Assembly (NCBI GenBank): GCA_036502085.1
Contig: DASXZD010000057.1
Span: forward strand, 1-64,000
DNA from: PALSA-505 sp036502085
GTDB taxonomy: Bacteria > Actinomycetota > Actinomycetes > Streptosporangiales > Streptosporangiaceae
Direction of reading: 5' to 3'
DNA length: 64,000 bases
Part shown: positions 61,099-64,000 of the stretch, in pieces
Position numbering within the stretch: position 1 is the stretch's first letter
How the letters are laid out: each line of letters opens with the position of its first letter
The notes under the pieces: generated by a model
Databases searched by the model: none
The model's input: the letters and a program-made list of their open reading frames with translations, nothing else
Told to the model about the DNA's origin: nothing
Made by a program: the position numbers and the translations under genes

Positions 61099-63570
61099 CT
61101 ACACCTTCGGCAGGTGCCACTGCTGGTTGGGCCCGCCGTTGCAGCTCCAGAGCTGCATCTGGGTGCCGTTGGCGGTGTTGAAGCCGGGGTCATCCAGGCA
61201 CATGCCCGGGGCTCCCTGGTTGACCAGGAAGTTGCCTGGCTGCTGCGTCCACCCCTGGGTCGGGCTGCCGTTGCAGGTGCCCAGCACGATGGGGGTGCCC
61301 AGGTCGGCGGCTTCGCCCGCGGTGTCCAGGCACAGGCCGCCCAGCCGGAGGGTCTCGTCCAGCTGCACGGTCCAGATCTGCGCCGCGCCGCCCACGCAGG
61401 TGTGCAGCTCGACCGGTGCGCCCGGCTTGGGCTTGGCGGTCGTGCTCTCCAGGCACGGCACCTGCGAGTTGTTCTGGTCCTGCTCCGAGGAGATCGGCCC
61501 AGACGCCGGGGGCGGCGGCGGGGCCTGCGCGACGGGCAGCGGCCAACTCTGCTCCCCGCTGCCGTTGCAGTCCAGGACCTGGAGCTGGGTGCCGCTGCTG
61601 GTGCTCGCGCCGGGGTCATCCAGGCACAGGCCGGAGTCCCCGTTGACCAAGGAGTCGCCTGCGCCCGGGCTCCAGACCTGGGTCGCACTGCTGGAGCAGG
61701 TGGCCAGCACGACCTGCGTGTTGTCCGTGGTGCCCTCGCCGGCGGTGTCTAGACACAGGCCGTTGTCCAGGATCGCGCCATCCGATCCGATGAGCCAGTT
61801 CTGCGAGTTGGCGTTGGTGCAGGTGTCCAGGTCGACCGGGTCGCCGTCAGCGCCGTTGCCAGCGTCATCCATGCACAGGGCAGCCGGGCCATTACCGGTC
61901 TCGTCCTGACCCCCCGGCCGGCCCAGGCTGAACATGCCCGACTCGATCGGCCCGCCGGCCAGGTGAGTGCTCGTGTCGGTGACCGGGAAGATCGCCTCCT
62001 CGCCGTGGAAGGTGCCGCCGATGCTGTTCACGTCGGTGCCCACCAGCAGCCCGCCGTTCGAGCCCGGGGCTGCTCCGGCCGGGAAGACGCTCAGCGACGT
62101 CACGCCGGCCCCGCGCAGCGTCTGCGGCTGCCACCAGGGCAGGGCCAGGCCGGTGTTCGAGTCCAGCGCGGCCACTCCGTTGACCAGGACCGCGTTCGCC
62201 TCGCATACGTGGTTGTTGCCGCACTCGTTGTTCACCCAGCGGTTATGGCCGCCTGCGTACACCACGTTGCCGGCCACGGCGACCGCGTAGAAGGAGTCGC
62301 CGCCGGCGTAGTTGACCCAGTTCGGCTGGACGTCGGTGCCGAGGGCGCCGATGTCGAACCTGGCTACCGCGTCGCAGATGCTGGCCCCGCCGGCTGACTG
62401 GTAACCGGTGGTGGCGACCACGAAGTACGAACCGTCGGGGGAGACGTCGATGGCCCTGGTGTAGTCGTGCTCGGCCGAGCAGGGATTGGTCAGGATGGGA
62501 GCGGACCAGTTGTCGAGCGTCGCGAGAGAGCCGAGTCCGCCGCCGGTGCCGATCAGCGCGATCCGGGAGATGGCCTGGCCGTTTACCGACTGGAACGTGC
62601 CCCCGATGACCAGCGTGTTGCCGTCCGGCGTCAGCGCCGTCTGCTCGACCCCAAGCGATGTCCGGCTGATCGCGTTGCCGAGCGTGAACTGGAACGAGGA
62701 GTCGAAGGCGCCGGTGGTGGCGTTCAGCCGGGCAATGCCATGCTCTCGCTTGCCGTCGGCCTTGGCGAACACGCCGCCGACGTAGAGCGCGTTGGCGCCG
62801 TCGAACGCCAGGGCGCGTACCGGGCCGCTCACCGTCCCGGCGAAGCCTGGGACCAGCTGGCCGTCGGCCGGCTGCCCGGGGGTCACCGACAGCTGGGCGA
62901 CTCCCTCGGCGGCCGTGCCGTTGACCGTGTTGAAGGCGCCTCCGATGTACACCGTGTCATTCGGGCCGGCCACGACGCTGTAGACCGGGCCCTGGTCGAG
63001 AACGGGCGCGAAGCCCGGGTCGATCTGCCCGGTGCCCAGCTGGTAGGCGAAGATGTCGTTGGTCGTGACCAGCGTGCCCGCCGCGCAGTGCCCGCTGCTC
63101 GAGGGCCCTGGCAGGCACGCCTGGGTGAACGCCCCCACGACGATGACCTCGCCGTTCACCACCGCCGTGCTGTACACGGTGGAGTGCTCACAGCCGCGGC
63201 CGTTGCGGGCGGTGCCAAACCACTGCGGGTTGCACGCCGATGGGCCCGCGAACACGTTGGGCGTCCAGCTGACCGTCCCCGAGGACACCAGGTCGGTGAG
63301 CTGCACGCCTGCCGGGGAAGTCGCCGCCTTCCTCGAGGCAGGTGCCGTCGCGGCCGACCTGGCCGCGGTCGTCCCGTGCTTAGCCGCGGTCGTCCCGTGC
63401 TTAGCCGTGGTCGTCCCGTGCTTAGCCGTGGTCGTCCCGTGCTTAGCCGTGGTCGTGGCGGGCCTAGCCGCGGTCACCGATGCCGCCGCGCTGCCCGCCA
63501 TGAGCCCTGCCGTCGACAAGAGCGCACCGGCGCTCGCGATCACAACACTTACCCAGCGCTGTTTTCTCAT
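61099..63570 (-). CDS. secreted beta-propeller with two ricin-type lectin domains (paralogue B)
   Basis: An 823-residue exported paralogue of the protein at 39075-41396. After the signal peptide (ends about MAGSAAA-SV) there are five Thr-Thr-x-Ala-Lys-His-Gly repeats, which are absent from paralogue A. The propeller (about 75-540) keeps SWTPNVFAGPSACNPQWFG, GGAFNTVNG, GGVFAKADG, GGTFQSVNG and GGHNRWVNNECGNN. Two trefoils follow with six QxW signatures (QNW, QVW, QSW; QIW, QGW, QQW) and a PPPPPASG linker. ATG 63570 has GGAGGGGAAAAGGA upstream; the frame is open to 63612. Probably binds surface glycans; ligand unknown. Confidence 0.88.
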   Translation of the reverse strand: MRKQRWVSVVIASAGALLSTAGLMAGSAAASVTAARPATTTAKHGTTTAKHGTTTAKHGTTAAKHGTTAARSAATAPASRKAATSPAGVQLTDLVSSGTVSWTPNVFAGPSACNPQWFGTARNGRGCEHSTVYSTAVVNGEVIVVGAFTQACLPGPSSSGHCAAGTLVTTNDIFAYQLGTGQIDPGFAPVLDQGPVYSVVAGPNDTVYIGGAFNTVNGTAAEGVAQLSVTPGQPADGQLVPGFAGTVSGPVRALAFDGANALYVGGVFAKADGKREHGIARLNATTGAFDSSFQFTLGNAISRTSLGVEQTALTPDGNTLVIGGTFQSVNGQAISRIALIGTGGGLGSLATLDNWSAPILTNPCSAEHDYTRAIDVSPDGSYFVVATTGYQSAGGASICDAVARFDIGALGTDVQPNWVNYAGGDSFYAVAVAGNVVYAGGHNRWVNNECGNNHVCEANAVLVNGVAALDSNTGLALPWWQPQTLRGAGVTSLSVFPAGAAPGSNGGLLVGTDVNSIGGTFHGEEAIFPVTDTSTHLAGGPIESGMFSLGRPGGQDETGNGPAALCMDDAGNGADGDPVDLDTCTNANSQNWLIGSDGAILDNGLCLDTAGEGTTDNTQVVLATCSSSATQVWSPGAGDSLVNGDSGLCLDDPGASTSSGTQLQVLDCNGSGEQSWPLPVAQAPPPPPASGPISSEQDQNNSQVPCLESTTAKPKPGAPVELHTCVGGAAQIWTVQLDETLRLGGLCLDTAGEAADLGTPIVLGTCNGSPTQGWTQQPGNFLVNQGAPGMCLDDPGFNTANGTQMQLWSCNGGPNQQWHLPKV
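63368..63472 (-). repeat. 21-bp tandem repeat encoding TTxAKHG
   Basis: Five consecutive 21-bp units begin at 63368, 63389, 63410, 63431 and 63452; the first four are nearly identical, the fifth diverged. They encode a basic, His-containing spacer between the signal peptide and the propeller of paralogue B. Confidence 0.9.
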
Positions 63571-63862
63571 TTTCCTTTTCCCCTCCAAGGTCCAACCCTG
63601 GAGACGCCTCAACGCCCGGAATGGGTTACATCTACTGCAAAGTAATATGTGGCTTAATCATGGGCATGGTCACCGATTGTTAATTCGTGGTCACCGGACT
63701 GCGTATGGCAGGAATAAATCACCCGGCAGGGGTGCGAAGTAGTCAAGCGATTACTTTCCTGTAGTCACAGAACTTCACCCGGGCCCCAAACGCTAAAGAG
63801 AAGCAGCTGGTAATCTGGTGCACCCCGCCAGGCCGTGTTATCGGGCTGAATCGAGACGGGTA
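63571..63862. other. divergent regulatory region (292 bp)
   Basis: No gene. It is AT-rich for this genome, especially 63630-63770, and separates divergent lectin and glycosyltransferase genes. GTCACCG occurs twice (about 63668 and 63690, as TGGTCACCG), with TTGTTAATT between them; a possible operator. Promoters for both genes should lie here but no clear -35/-10 pair is visible. Confidence 0.5.
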
Positions 63863-64000
63863 GTGGATCTAACAGACGAGCCAAAGCAGTTCAGGGATGG
63901 CCAGCGATCAGGCCGCCGGGTGCTGGTCGTCGGCCATTACGCATCCGAGCACGCGGGCGGTGCCGGCTCGATTCCGCTCCGGCTTTTCGGCCGGTTGCGA
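63863..64000 (+). CDS. probable glycosyltransferase, N-terminal fragment (runs off the window)
   Basis: The first 46 codons of a gene truncated by the window edge. After about 19 polar residues, RRVLVVGHYASEHAGGAGS is the N-terminal Rossmann strand and Gly-rich loop of a GT-B (GT4-like) glycosyltransferase, continuing IPLRLFGRLR. GTG 63863 is the first plausible start; an ATG at 63897 is in another frame. The identification rests on a short segment, so the family is tentative. It suggests that the polysaccharide locus continues to the right. Confidence 0.5.
   Translation, partial: MDLTDEPKQFRDGQRSGRRVLVVGHYASEHAGGAGSIPLRLFGRLR

Overview
High-GC actinobacterial chromosome. Evidence: strong GC3 bias, many GTG starts, SARP/BTAD and TetR regulators, CTC-type ribosomal protein bL25, menaquinone genes, and the gene order tRNA-Gln–glmU–prs–rplY–pth and menG–menJ–nuoA-N–hepS seen in streptomycetes and relatives. 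Genus cannot be assigned from the sequence; a Streptosporangiales- or Catenulisporales-like lineage is a guess.

Region 1 (1–9948), housekeeping and regulation: a TetR repressor and acyl-lipid/acyl-CoA desaturase operon on the minus strand with a clear operator; tRNA-Gln(UUG); a glmU that stops before the acetyltransferase active site and is fused tail-to-head to prs; a 977-residue AfsR-like SARP regulator followed by a small acidic protein with two IKWNG motifs; rplY; pth.

Region 2 (about 10.4–39 kb), a candidate sulfated exopolysaccharide locus. On the plus strand: an initiating polyprenyl-phosphate sugar-1-phosphate transferase, cysQ, cysD, cysN (sulfate activation and PAP recycling), three tandem secreted beta-propeller paralogues and a WecG/TagA/CpsF-type glycosyltransferase. 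On the minus strand: six sulfotransferase domains in consecutive genes (one fused to a GT2 glycosyltransferase), an aminoglycoside-phosphotransferase-fold kinase, a PAP2 phosphatase, a Wzx-like flippase, an O-antigen-ligase/polymerase-like protein, a DUF3048 lipoprotein and a Wzz/Wzc-like protein with a degenerate nucleotide loop. A GH26-like lipoprotein closes the block. CysDN make APS, an APS kinase (not in this window) would give PAPS, the sulfotransferases would decorate the glycan, and CysQ would remove the PAP by-product.

Region 3 (39–63.6 kb), a respiratory block (menG, menJ-like reductase, complete nuoA-N, polyprenyl diphosphate synthase) bracketed by two paralogous secreted proteins that combine the beta-propeller of region 2 with two ricin-type lectin trefoils. 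A perfect Rex-type redox operator sits in front of menJ–nuo.

The window ends in the first 46 codons of a probable glycosyltransferase, so the polysaccharide locus probably resumes beyond the right edge. No CRISPR array, rRNA, transposase or phage gene was seen.
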